Both the position numbers and the translations under genes were made by a program. Of a DNA stretch of 34,652 nucleotides, positions 7,690-14,580 are shown one piece after another. The notes below the pieces were generated by a model, which was given only the letters and a program-made list of their open reading frames with translations, was not told the origin of the DNA and searched no databases. Each line of letters opens with the position of its first letter. Positions within the stretch are counted from its first letter, which is position 1. Origin of the DNA: Pleionea sp052032335 (GTDB lineage: Bacteria > Pseudomonadota > Gammaproteobacteria > Enterobacterales > Kangiellaceae); NCBI GenBank assembly GCA_052032335.1, contig JBPEWV010000198.1:1-34652 (forward strand). Direction: 5' to 3'.

Positions 7690-9159
7690 TTACTCCATTA
7701 TGTTGAGTTGTTCCCAAAGAGCATCGACCCTTTGTTTTATATCTTCACTCATGGTGATGACTTCGCCCCATTCACGATCCGTTTCTCCGGGCCACTTATT
7801 GGTCGCATCGATCCCCATTTTAGAACCTAGACCCGAAACTGGAGACGCGAAATCCAGATAGTCGATGGGGGTATTTTCAATCATGGTAGTATCCCGCGCC
7901 GGATCGACTCGGGTGGTCAAAGCCCAGATAACGTCCTGCCAATCTCTGGCGTTCACATCATCGTCGGTGACCAGAACGAATTTAGTGTACATAAATTGAC
8001 GCAGGAAAGACCAGACGCCCAACATCACTCGTTTGGCATGGCCCGGATACTGCTTTTTCATGGTGACCACCGCCATGCGATAGGAGCAGCCCTCTGGCGG
8101 TAGATAAAAATCAACGATTTCAGGAAACTGGCGTTTTAAAATGGGCACAAACACTTCGTTCAGAGCGACGCCAAGAATAGCGGGTTCATCCGGTGGGCGC
8201 CCGGTGTAAGTGCTGTGATAAATGGGATCTTTACGCATGGTGATGCGTTCGATGGTGAACACAGGGAATTCATCAACCTCGTTGTAATAGCCAGTGTGAT
8301 CACCAAAAGGGCCTTCCGGTGCCATATCGTCCGGATAAATGACCCCTTCGAGCACAATCTCGGCGCTCGCAGGCACCTGTAAGTCGTTGCCAACGGACTG
8401 CACCAACTCTGTTTTCTTGCCGCGCAATAAACCAGCAAAAGCGTATTCACTTAAATTATCGGGTACTGGCGTTACTGCCCCCAAAATAGTGGCAGGATCA
8501 GCGCCCAGAGCAACCGAAATCGGGAAAGCTTCTCCCGGATGGGCTTGTTGCCACTCTTTAAAATCGAGTGCGCCACCGCGATGCGACAACCAGCGCATGA
8601 TCACCCGGTTTTTACCAATCACCTGTTGGCGATAAATGCCCAGGTTTTGCCGGGCTTTGTCGGGACCTTTGGTTATCACCAATCCCCAGGTTATCAGGGG
8701 TCCTGCATCACCGGGCCAGCAGGTTTGCACCGGTAGCGTCGAAAGATCGACCTGATCGCCTTCTAACACAATTTCCTGACACGGCGCTTTTTTAACCACT
8801 TTCGGTCCCATATTCAACACTTGCTTAAATATGGGTAATTGCGACCAGGCTTCTTTAATACCTTTGGGTGGCTCGGGTTGTTTTAAGAAAGCCAGCAACT
8901 CGCCAATTTCGCGCAGTGCGCTGGTGTTTTCCTGCCCCATGCCCATCGCAACGCGCTTTGGTGTACCAAATAAATTGGCGAGCACCGGAATTTCGTAGCC
9001 TTTGGGATTTTCAAACAGTAAAGCTGGTCCGCCTGCTCGCAAAGTGCGATCGGCGATTTCGGTCATTTCCAGATTGGGGTCGATAGGATGTTTTATGCGC
9101 TTCAGCTCACCCTGAGCTTCAAGTTGCTCGATAAAATCCCTTAAATCACGATATTTCAT
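7690..9159 (-). CDS. ubiD: 4-hydroxy-3-polyprenylbenzoate decarboxylase UbiD
   Basis: Decarboxylates polyprenyl-4-hydroxybenzoate in ubiquinone synthesis, using prenylated FMN made by UbiX. 489 residues, similar to E. coli UbiD (497). Recognisable blocks: N-terminal MKYRDLRDFIEQLEAQGELK, the cofactor-binding region QNLGIYRQQVIGKNRVIMRW (171-190) and SHRGGALDF (192-200), and the catalytic/metal loop PEGPFGDHTGYY (281-292). The ATG at 9159 has a clear AGGGG site about 4 bases upstream. Downstream of rho by 68 bases that hold two inverted repeats, and directly coupled to the flavin reductase gene. Confidence 0.97.
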   Translation of the reverse strand: MKYRDLRDFIEQLEAQGELKRIKHPIDPNLEMTEIADRTLRAGGPALLFENPKGYEIPVLANLFGTPKRVAMGMGQENTSALREIGELLAFLKQPEPPKGIKEAWSQLPIFKQVLNMGPKVVKKAPCQEIVLEGDQVDLSTLPVQTCWPGDAGPLITWGLVITKGPDKARQNLGIYRQQVIGKNRVIMRWLSHRGGALDFKEWQQAHPGEAFPISVALGADPATILGAVTPVPDNLSEYAFAGLLRGKKTELVQSVGNDLQVPASAEIVLEGVIYPDDMAPEGPFGDHTGYYNEVDEFPVFTIERITMRKDPIYHSTYTGRPPDEPAILGVALNEVFVPILKRQFPEIVDFYLPPEGCSYRMAVVTMKKQYPGHAKRVMLGVWSFLRQFMYTKFVLVTDDDVNARDWQDVIWALTTRVDPARDTTMIENTPIDYLDFASPVSGLGSKMGIDATNKWPGETDREWGEVITMSEDIKQRVDALWEQLNIME

Positions 9160-9179
9160 AAATCCCCTGAGATATAAAA

Positions 9180-9205
9180 GTTAACGTATCGGTTAATACG
9201 TTAAC
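9180..9205. repeat. Perfect inverted repeat between rho and ubiD
   Basis: GTTAACGTAT-N6-ATACGTTAAC, a perfect 10-bp dyad with a 6-base spacer. On the minus strand it is followed by TTTTATATC, so it may be a second rho terminator. It lies 20 bases before the ubiD start and its low-G+C arms also resemble an operator. The role is undecided. Confidence 0.6.
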
Positions 9206-9217
9206 TTGATCAGGAAA

Positions 9218-9240
9218 GATGAAGCGACTATCGCTTCATC
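9218..9240 (-). terminator. Hairpin enclosing the rho stop codon, likely terminator
   Basis: Perfect 10-bp stem GATGAAGCGA / TCGCTTCATC on the minus strand. The 3-base loop is TAG, the rho stop codon. The 5' arm encodes the last residues of Rho. The tract after it is TTTCCTG, only weakly T-rich. It probably ends or stabilises the rho transcript. Confidence 0.6.
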
Positions 9241-10484
9241 GATTCGAAGAACTCGTCGTTGGTTTTGGTTAACGCCAATTTATCAACCAAAAACTCCATT
9301 GCCTCGATTTCCTGCATTGGGTGAACAATTTTTCTTAAAATCCACATTTTTTGCAGTTCTTCTGGCGACGTCAGCAAATCTTCTTTTCGCGTACCCGAGC
9401 GATTAATATTGATAGCGGGGAAGACCCGTTTCTCGGCAATCTTTCGATCGAGGTGCAACTCCATGTTGCCGGTACCTTTAAATTCTTCGTAGATAACTTC
9501 GTCCATTTTTGAGCCGGTATCGATCAGCGCCGTTGCAATAATGGTCAAGCTACCACCTTCTTCAATGTTTCGAGCCGCACCAAAGAATCGTTTTGGTCGT
9601 TGTAACGCATTAGCATCGACACCACCGGTTAATACTTTTCCAGATGATGGAATAACCGTGTTATACGCTCGTGCCAGTCGGGTAATCGAATCGAGTAGAA
9701 TGACCACGTCTTTCTTGTGTTCTACCAATCGTTTGGCTTTTTCAATCACCATTTCGGCCACCTGAACGTGCCGGCTCGCGGGCTCATCAAATGTTGACGC
9801 GACCACTTCGCCACGCACAGAGCGCTGCATTTCGGTCACTTCCTCGGGTCGTTCGTCGATCAACAAAACAATTAAGGTACAGTCGGGATTGTTACCAGTA
9901 ATGGATTGCGCAATATTTTGCATCATCATGGTTTTACCCGCTTTCGGCGGTGACACCACCAGTGCGCGCTGACCCAAACCAATTGGCGCAGCGAGATCGA
10001 TCACTCGAGCGGTTATGTCTTCGCTACTACCGTTACCACGCTCCATTCGCATCCGCTCATCGGGATGTAAAGGCGTCAAGTTTTCAAACAAAATCTTATT
10101 ACGTGCGTTTTCTGGGCTATCGAAATTAATCTCACGAACTTTCAATAACGCGAAATAGCGCTCACCATCTTTCGGCGGACGAATTTTTCCGGCAATGGTA
10201 TCACCGGTTCGTAAACTGAAACGACGAATCTGGCTGGGCGACACGTAAATATCGTCCGGTCCGGCCAAGTAGGACGAATCGGCACTGCGTAAAAAGCCAA
10301 AGCCGTCCGGTAAGATTTCTAGAACACCATCACCAAAAATATCTTCACCCGACTTTGCGTGGGCTTTCAAGATAGAAAAGATAATGTCCTGTTTGCGGTT
10401 TCGGGCCATGTTGTCCACGCCCAAAGAAGATGCGAGCTCAGTTAGCTCCGTAGCAGATTTTTGTTTCAGTTCCGTTAGATTCAT
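9228..10484 (-). CDS. rho: Transcription termination factor Rho
   Basis: Hexameric RNA-dependent ATPase/helicase that ends transcription. 418 residues, the usual length (E. coli 419). N-terminal Rho_N helical domain (1-45), cold-shock-like RNA-binding domain with GFGFLR at 61-66, then a RecA-type ATPase with Walker A PPKAGKT (179-185), LLIDERPEEVTEM, and Q/R-loop region segments (DSITRLARAYN, GSLTIIATAL). No insertion domain. The ATG at 10484 has only a weak ribosome-binding site. It follows trxA on the same strand but is separated by two hairpins and a leader of about 170 bases. Rho autoregulates through its leader in E. coli; whether it does here cannot be told. Confidence 0.98.
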   Translation of the reverse strand: MNLTELKQKSATELTELASSLGVDNMARNRKQDIIFSILKAHAKSGEDIFGDGVLEILPDGFGFLRSADSSYLAGPDDIYVSPSQIRRFSLRTGDTIAGKIRPPKDGERYFALLKVREINFDSPENARNKILFENLTPLHPDERMRMERGNGSSEDITARVIDLAAPIGLGQRALVVSPPKAGKTMMMQNIAQSITGNNPDCTLIVLLIDERPEEVTEMQRSVRGEVVASTFDEPASRHVQVAEMVIEKAKRLVEHKKDVVILLDSITRLARAYNTVIPSSGKVLTGGVDANALQRPKRFFGAARNIEEGGSLTIIATALIDTGSKMDEVIYEEFKGTGNMELHLDRKIAEKRVFPAININRSGTRKEDLLTSPEELQKMWILRKIVHPMQEIEAMEFLVDKLALTKTNDEFFESMKR

Positions 10485-10657
10485 GGTTGGATAATTTTTC
10501 GAATGGTTATGGTTAAAATAGATTGTGGCTTAATGCAGAAATCATTCTAAAACTCTGATAAGCGTTAAATCGTTCTAGGTGAATGCTTTTGCCTGGAAAT
10601 TTTGTTATCGCTGGGAGGCCCCACAGGAAAGCTTTGCAAAACTTAGCATTAAAAATA

Positions 10658-10673
10658 AACGCTGTAAAGCGTT
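10658..10673 (-). terminator. Second of two tandem hairpins after trxA
   Basis: On the minus strand, stem AACGCT / AGCGTT with a 4-base loop, followed by TATTTTT. It lies just downstream of the stronger hairpin at 10681-10708. A 6-bp stem alone would be modest; the T-tract supports terminator function. Confidence 0.6.
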
Positions 10674-10680
10674 AAAAGAT

Positions 10681-10708
10681 CGTTGGCAGCCGAGAATGGC
10701 CACCAACG
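10681..10708 (-). terminator. Likely intrinsic terminator of trxA
   Basis: On the minus strand, an 11-bp stem: six Watson-Crick pairs CGTTGG/CCAACG, two wobble pairs, then three G-C pairs, with a 6-base loop ATTCTC. It is followed by ATCTTTT and begins 10 bases past the trxA stop. Confidence 0.72.
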
Positions 10709-10718
10709 TGTCACAAGA

Positions 10719-11045
10719 TTAAATATTGGAGTCTAAAAAGGCCACTAACTGGGATTTGTTAACCGCACCTACCTGAGTCGCTTCTGCGGCACCGTTTTTA
10801 AATAACATTAAAGTTGGAATGCCGCGGATGCCGTATTTGGGTGGTGTTGCACTGTTTTCATCGATGTTCAACTTAGCAACTTTCACTTTACCGTCGTATT
10901 CGGCGGCAATTTCATCAAGAATCGGAGCAATCATTTTGCAAGGACCACACCACTCTGCCCAATAGTCGACTAACACCGGAACATCCGATTGCAAGACTTC
11001 AGATTCAAAACTATCGTCACTCAAATGGACAATTTGGTCGCTCAT
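10719..11045 (-). CDS. trxA: Thioredoxin TrxA
   Basis: Small cytoplasmic dithiol reductase, recycled by thioredoxin reductase. 108 residues, exactly the bacterial thioredoxin-1 size. Active site WCGPCK with Cys33 and Cys36, the buried Asp near 27 (VDYWAEW), and the cis-proline in GIPTLMLF. AGGAG precedes the ATG at 11045 by about 10 bases. Divergent from rhlB across 290 bases and upstream of rho, as in E. coli and Pseudomonas, but hairpins separate it from rho. Confidence 0.98.
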   Translation of the reverse strand: MSDQIVHLSDDSFESEVLQSDVPVLVDYWAEWCGPCKMIAPILDEIAAEYDGKVKVAKLNIDENSATPPKYGIRGIPTLMLFKNGAAEATQVGAVNKSQLVAFLDSNI

Positions 11046-11104
11046 TAGCAGGTATCTCCTGTGAAATTATCTTTGAAAATGTACGGTCTGAAATAGAGCC
11101 GTGA

Positions 11105-11134
11105 AGTATCAATATGTAGGGATCAGTTTGACAA
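11105..11134 (-). promoter_or_regulatory. Candidate sigma-70 promoter for trxA
   Basis: On the minus strand, TTGTCA (11129-11134) and GATACT (11105-11110) with an 18-base spacer, about 60 bases before the trxA start. Five of six and four of six consensus matches. In the other direction a TATACT at 11303-11308 could be the rhlB -10, but I see no convincing -35 for it. I see nothing else in the 290-base gap. Confidence 0.35.
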
Positions 11135-11335
11135 ATTTCAAGTCAGATATCAAAACAATCGGTTTGCAAACTTTGCATTCCCGATTACACTGGTTGCATA
11201 TTTACGTGGAAAGGTTATGCCAATTGATTCATTATTGAGGCTAACCTTCTGATTTATAACTATAAATAACTCGATCTCTAAAACATCAGAAAATCGGGCA
11301 ATTATACTATTCGAAGCAATTCTAAAGAAAACAAT

Positions 11336-12592
11336 ATGGCAAAACACCTTACCGACGTTTCATTCGCTCAACTCGGCCTGGACCCTCGGCTCGTCAAAGC
11401 ACTTAAAGCCGCAGACTTTCACTTCTGTACTCCGATTCAATCTTTAAGTCTACCATTAGCCCTTGAAGGGAAAGATGTGGCAGGCCAGGCTCAGACAGGC
11501 ACTGGCAAAACCATCGCTTTTTTATTGGCCGCACTGGACGAGATTCTGACCCTGCCGGCCGATCCCAACCGACAACAAAATGAACCACGGGTTATCGTTA
11601 TGGCACCAACGCGCGAGTTGGTGGTTCAGATTTTTGAAGACGCCAAAAAATTGATCAAATACACCGGGATCAGCGTAGGCGCCGTCTACGGTGGTACCGG
11701 CTACGACGAACAGAAACAAATGTTACTCGGTGGAGTTGACGTATTAATCGGTACCACAGGCCGACTGATCGACTATTACAAACAGGGCGTTTACGGACTG
11801 GACGCGATTGATGTCGTGGTGCTGGACGAAGCCGACCGCATGTTTGACCTGGGCTTTATCGCCGATATCCGTTATATGTTCCGCCGTATGCCACCACCGC
11901 AAGATCGCCTCAACATGCTGTTCTCAGCGACTTTGTCGCATCGTGTTAAAGAACTGGCGTACGAACACATGAACACGCCGCAACACGTGCAAATCGAGCC
12001 CGAACAAATTACCGCCAAGAAAGTACGAGAAGTCTTGTACTATCCCAGTAACCCCGACAAGCTCTCATTACTGCTTGGCCTGATGAACAAACATCAGCCT
12101 GAGAAATCGATGATTTTTGTCAACACCAAACGCGACGCAGAAACCATTTTCTCCATGTTACGGGCGAACGGCTGGAATGTTGGATTGCTCACCGGAGATG
12201 TTCCGCAGAAAAAACGCATGGCGCTGCTCGAACGCTTTAAGGCCAATGAAATTCCTGCCTTAATCGCCACCGACGTTGCCGCTCGCGGGTTACACATCGA
12301 CAGTGTTTCGCACGTTTTCAATTACGATTTACCCGATGATGCTGAAGACTACGTCCATCGAATTGGTCGAACGGCGCGAGCGGGTGCCGAGGGTGATGCC
12401 ATTTCATTTGCCTGCGAAGACAGTGCGTTTTCACTGCCTGCAATAGAAGACTATATTGAACACGAAATACCCAAAGCCGATATTGACCCAGAACTATTAG
12501 CTGAGGTAAAACCTTTCCGTCGGCAACGTACGAGCAAACCCAACAAAGGACGCCAGGGCAATCGTTCTCGATCGAACCAGGCTCGAAATTAA
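11336..12592 (+). CDS. rhlB: DEAD-box ATP-dependent RNA helicase RhlB
   Basis: RNA helicase; in Enterobacteria it is part of the RNase E degradosome. 418 residues (E. coli 421). Helicase motifs: AQTGTGKT (52-59), PTREL (91-95), a GG and TTGR region, DEAD (164-167), SAT (197-199), and HRIGRTARAG near 340-350. A basic, low-complexity tail (RRQRTSKPNKGRQGNRSRS) follows at the C-terminus. The N-terminus (LTDVSFAQLGLDPRLVKAL) resembles RhlB more than other DEAD-box proteins. Divergent from trxA and 12 bases upstream of the ppx/gppA homologue, matching the E. coli rhlB-gppA arrangement. Assignment as RhlB rests on sequence and synteny together. Confidence 0.93.
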   Translation: MAKHLTDVSFAQLGLDPRLVKALKAADFHFCTPIQSLSLPLALEGKDVAGQAQTGTGKTIAFLLAALDEILTLPADPNRQQNEPRVIVMAPTRELVVQIFEDAKKLIKYTGISVGAVYGGTGYDEQKQMLLGGVDVLIGTTGRLIDYYKQGVYGLDAIDVVVLDEADRMFDLGFIADIRYMFRRMPPPQDRLNMLFSATLSHRVKELAYEHMNTPQHVQIEPEQITAKKVREVLYYPSNPDKLSLLLGLMNKHQPEKSMIFVNTKRDAETIFSMLRANGWNVGLLTGDVPQKKRMALLERFKANEIPALIATDVAARGLHIDSVSHVFNYDLPDDAEDYVHRIGRTARAGAEGDAISFACEDSAFSLPAIEDYIEHEIPKADIDPELLAEVKPFRRQRTSKPNKGRQGNRSRSNQARN

Positions 12593-12604
12593 GGACTTTT
12601 TACC

Positions 12605-14104
12605 ATGGCGATGGAGCAAGACGCGCCGATTGTTGCTGCGGTTGATCTGGGGTCGAACAGTTTTCATCTGACCCTCGCCAAGGTTCAGCACAATAACCTG
12701 AATATCATCGGGCGTCTGAAAGAAAAAGTTCGTCTCGCCGAAGGGCTCGACGAACACAATTATCTCGATCAGGCGTCGCAACTACGCGGACTAAAATGCC
12801 TGCAACAATTCAAACAAAGATTACACGACTTACCGGCCACTCAGGTCAAAGCTGTGGGCACCTTTACACTTCGCAAAGCAAAAAATGCGCGCGAGTTTTT
12901 ACTGAAAGCCCAAGAGGTTCTGGGTTACCCCATCGAAGTCATTTCGGGTAAGGAAGAGGCCCGACTCATTTACGAGGGTGTGGCGCACTTTCAAATTAGC
13001 CATCAAAAGCAGCTGGTGATTGATATCGGGGGAGGCAGTACCGAGTTCGCCATCGGCGAAGCCTTCGAGCCGGTACTTACGGACAGTTTGCAGATGGGTT
13101 GCGTTTCTTACACCCAACGTTTTTTTTCTGATCAGCAGTTAACAAAAAAGAACTTCCGTCAGGCAATCATTGCAGCTCGACTCGAATTACTTTCCATTCA
13201 AGATTTGTATTTGCGCGAAGGCTGGTCCATCGCCACCGGCACTTCTGGCACTATTGAGTCGATTTTAGCCATTTGCCAAAAAATAAATAATAACCATCAA
13301 GCGGTAACTTACGAATGCTTAAAGCGATTGAAGCATCAGCTCATCGAAATGCAGCATTTCGAAAACCTGGATCTTGAAGGCTTACCGGAAAATCGACGAG
13401 AGATTTTGCCCGCTGGCCTGGCAATTCTGATTGCGGCCTTTAAAACCTTAAAACTCGAATCGATGCAAATCTCTCCCGCAGCGTTACGCGAAGGAATTCT
13501 ATTCGAGCTATCCGGTATCGAAAAAGTGTTTGATATTCGCGAGCGAGCGATTAAGGGATTGCTGAATCGTTACCACGTCGATTTAGATCAGGCACGTCGC
13601 GTTAACCAAACGGCACTATTACTTTGGGAAAAGGTGTCCCATCAATGGGACATTAAAAGCGACTATTTACGGCAAATGCTAAGTTGGGCAGCACGTTGTC
13701 ACGAAATTGGTTTGTGCATTAACTTTAGCAAACAACAGAAACACGGACAGTATTTGCTCACCAACTCCGACATCAACGGATTCAGCGTCCCTCAACAACA
13801 AATACTCGCGTTAATCGTGCGCAGTTTCCGTCGAAAGTTTCCATTGCATCATTTCGATATCATTGATGATGAAAAATTAAAAATACAACTGATACGACTG
13901 GCCAGAATATTACGTCTGGCGGTGATATTAAATCATCGACGGCGCGATATCGAGGTGCCCAAATTTGAAGTCAAAGTGGAAGGGCAAACAATGCATTTGT
14001 CATTCAAAACGGGCTATTTACAACGACACAGCTTGCTCCAGGCCGACCTGGAACAAGAGCATGTCTATTTGATGAAAGTGGGTATGCAGTTAACTTTCGA
14101 TTAG
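12605..14104 (+). CDS. ppx: Exopolyphosphatase / GppA family phosphatase
   Basis: Ppx/GppA-family phosphatase that releases phosphate from polyphosphate and/or hydrolyses pppGpp. 499 residues. N-terminal actin-like ATPase fold with AVDLGSNSF (12-20), conserved acidic SGKEEARLIYEGV (114-126) and phosphate-binding DIGGGSTEFA (140-149); the C-terminal half is an HD-like helical domain (CHEIG near 360). The gene is 12 bases after rhlB (the gppA position in E. coli) yet converges towards ppk (the ppx position in Pseudomonas). I favour exopolyphosphatase; Ppx and GppA cannot be separated by eye. Its TAG stop overlaps the TAA stop of the opposite-strand lipoprotein gene. Confidence 0.9.
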   Translation: MAMEQDAPIVAAVDLGSNSFHLTLAKVQHNNLNIIGRLKEKVRLAEGLDEHNYLDQASQLRGLKCLQQFKQRLHDLPATQVKAVGTFTLRKAKNAREFLLKAQEVLGYPIEVISGKEEARLIYEGVAHFQISHQKQLVIDIGGGSTEFAIGEAFEPVLTDSLQMGCVSYTQRFFSDQQLTKKNFRQAIIAARLELLSIQDLYLREGWSIATGTSGTIESILAICQKINNNHQAVTYECLKRLKHQLIEMQHFENLDLEGLPENRREILPAGLAILIAAFKTLKLESMQISPAALREGILFELSGIEKVFDIRERAIKGLLNRYHVDLDQARRVNQTALLLWEKVSHQWDIKSDYLRQMLSWAARCHEIGLCINFSKQQKHGQYLLTNSDINGFSVPQQQILALIVRSFRRKFPLHHFDIIDDEKLKIQLIRLARILRLAVILNHRRRDIEVPKFEVKVEGQTMHLSFKTGYLQRHSLLQADLEQEHVYLMKVGMQLTFD

Positions 14105-14556
14105 CGACGAATTTTATCCGTCACAACATTGTCATAGTCAAAACGCAAGGTGTAGGCATAGCGCGCAGTCGGATCGTCGACATTCGCTTCGAAGCGCCAT
14201 AGGTATAATTTAGATCCATACATGGCAGCAACTGGCGTGCAGTGTTCGACCGTAAAATAATGTGGGTTCAGAATGCGGCCCGTTGCTTGTTCGATATTAA
14301 AAGCCATTACCACTTCGCAACCATCGAGTGATCTGAGTAACCGGTCGTCCGGAATTAAGCGAATGTTCGCGGCACGAGTACGCTTGGCTTTTGTTACCCC
14401 GTCAAGGTAGATATTTTCTATACTATCAACAAGTGTTACCGGTGCTTGAAGTAAAGAGTCTTTATACAATTCAAAGGGATCTTTTTTTCGTTCTGCGCAA
14501 GAAGTGATAACGAAAGCCAACGTTAAGAAGACTGCAGATTTTCGTAATTCTTTCAT
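14101..14556 (-). CDS. Hypothetical lipoprotein downstream of ppk
   Basis: 151 residues; I do not recognise the family. A signal peptide with a lipobox ending in Cys20 (FVITSC) indicates an inner- or outer-membrane lipoprotein. The mature part is short and soluble, with two further cysteines (DGCEVVMAF and VEHCTPV) that could form a disulfide. AAGGAA lies 7 bases before the ATG at 14556. It starts 24 bases after the ppk stop on the same strand, so probably shares its transcript. Its stop overlaps the ppx stop tail to tail (TTAG read both ways). Codon use looks like that of its neighbours. Function unknown. Confidence 0.8.
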   Translation of the reverse strand: MKELRKSAVFLTLAFVITSCAERKKDPFELYKDSLLQAPVTLVDSIENIYLDGVTKAKRTRAANIRLIPDDRLLRSLDGCEVVMAFNIEQATGRILNPHYFTVEHCTPVAAMYGSKLYLWRFEANVDDPTARYAYTLRFDYDNVVTDKIRR

Positions 14557-14580
14557 CTAAATTCCTTATGTTTATTCGGA

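Noticed and set aside
12605..14104. Calling the Ppx/GppA homologue gppA with certainty
   Set aside because: Position after rhlB suggests gppA, but the ppk-hemB neighbourhood suggests ppx. The two cannot be separated by eye, so I kept the family-level description.
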